The notes under the pieces: model-generated
Database searches by the model: none
What the model saw: the letters and a program-made list of their open reading frames with translations, nothing else
Told to the model about the DNA's origin: nothing
In this document: one piece after another, positions 5,818 through 6,102 of the stretch
Layout of the letters: every line of letters starts with the position of its first letter
How positions within the stretch are numbered: the stretch's first letter is position 1
Assembly: GCA_903830015.1 (NCBI GenBank)
Contig: CAIKSH010000224.1
Coordinates: 1 to 6,102, forward strand
DNA: 6,102 bases
Reading direction: 5' to 3'
DNA from: an uncultured Solirubrobacterales bacterium
GTDB taxonomy: Bacteria; Actinomycetota; Thermoleophilia; Solirubrobacterales; Solirubrobacteraceae
Translations under genes and position numbers: made by a program

Positions 5818-6102
5818 GGGAAGAGGTCCTCCTCGGCGGCCCGCAGGAGCGCGGCCGCCCCGGGGCCGTCTTCCCCGTTTACGAAGTCGCCGAGGCCCCG
5901 CACCACCACCGCTGGCTGCCGGGCGTCCTTGCGCCGGGCCAGGTCGGCGGCGGCGGCCACTTCGTCGGCCAGGGCGATCCAGGTAGCCGCCAGGGGGCGA
6001 CCGTCTGCGTCGCTGCGCCCGCGCCAGTCCTCCAGTGGGGCCAGGCCGGCCACCCCGATCGCCACGTCGGCCTGGCCGAGCCTCCAGGCGCGGCCGAAGG
6101 AG
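5814..6102 (-). CDS. cofE: Coenzyme F420-0:L-glutamate ligase CofE (3' part, runs off window)
   Basis: The last 95 residues of a minus-strand protein that enters from the right edge and stops at 5814-5816. SFGRAWRLGQADVAIGVAGL, then PLEDWRGRSDADGRPL and ATWIALADEVAAAADL, then AVVVRGL is the conserved C-terminal half of the CofE ligase. This enzyme adds gamma-linked glutamates to F420-0 using GTP and divalent metal. The open frame continues upstream of the GTG at 6065 with family-conserved residues, so that codon is internal. The protein ends about 25 residues after the VVRGL strand, so it lacks the C-terminal nitroreductase-like FMN domain of mycobacterial FbiB: this is the stand-alone CofE form. 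It faces greA tail to tail with a 4-nt overlap. With fbiC it marks this as an F420 biosynthesis neighbourhood; the rest of the cluster would lie to the right. Confidence 0.93.
   Translation of the reverse strand, partial: SFGRAWRLGQADVAIGVAGLAPLEDWRGRSDADGRPLAATWIALADEVAAAADLARRKDARQPAVVVRGLGDFVNGEDGPGAAALLRAAEEDLFP

Noticed and set aside
5814..6065. Complete small 83-aa minus-strand gene starting at GTG 6065
   Set aside because: The frame continues upstream with conserved CofE residues (SFGRAWRLGQAD), so this is the C-terminal part of a larger gene cut by the window edge.

Overview
The window is GC-rich, densely packed bacterial chromosome. G/C dominates third codon positions, GTG starts are frequent, and genes abut or overlap by 2-14 nt. 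A fused two-domain FO synthase (FbiC type) beside a stand-alone CofE-type ligase points to an F420-making actinobacterium. The style of the proteins suggests a deep-branching lineage such as Thermoleophilia/Solirubrobacterales; that placement is inference from protein style, not a search.

Left edge (1-329): the 5' part of a minus-strand YgfZ/GcvT-like folate-binding protein gene runs off the window. An intergenic region of about 80 nt separates it from the divergent mntR-like gene. That region holds a good sigma70-type promoter and an imperfect palindrome over its -10 box, the likely metal-responsive operator.

Manganese module (330-2311): a DtxR/MntR-family repressor with a C-terminal SH3/FeoA-like domain overlaps by 4 nt an NRAMP-family Mn2+/divalent metal importer. 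Residues at the regulator's metal site (Asp13, Glu105) are of the Mn-sensing type rather than the Fe-sensing Met/Cys type, and the transporter carries the DPGN and MPH metal-binding motifs. Together they look like a self-regulated Mn uptake operon.

F420 module (2347-6102): two small unassigned genes (120 aa; 115 aa with a degenerate receiver-like fold) lead with tiny gaps into a 756-aa FbiC (CofG+CofH radical SAM fusion making the F420 chromophore FO). greA follows with a 4-nt overlap. Facing it, with interleaved stop codons, is the 3' end of cofE (F420-0:gamma-glutamyl ligase), so two F420 biosynthesis genes bracket greA.

No start in the window has a conventionally spaced Shine-Dalgarno sequence. 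Several have a TAnnnT box just upstream, and the mntR promoter would put the transcript start on the GTG itself, suggesting that leaderless initiation is common here. I saw no tRNA, rRNA, CRISPR, insertion sequence or phage element, and no clearly novel multi-gene system. The two unassigned small genes ahead of fbiC are the most open question.
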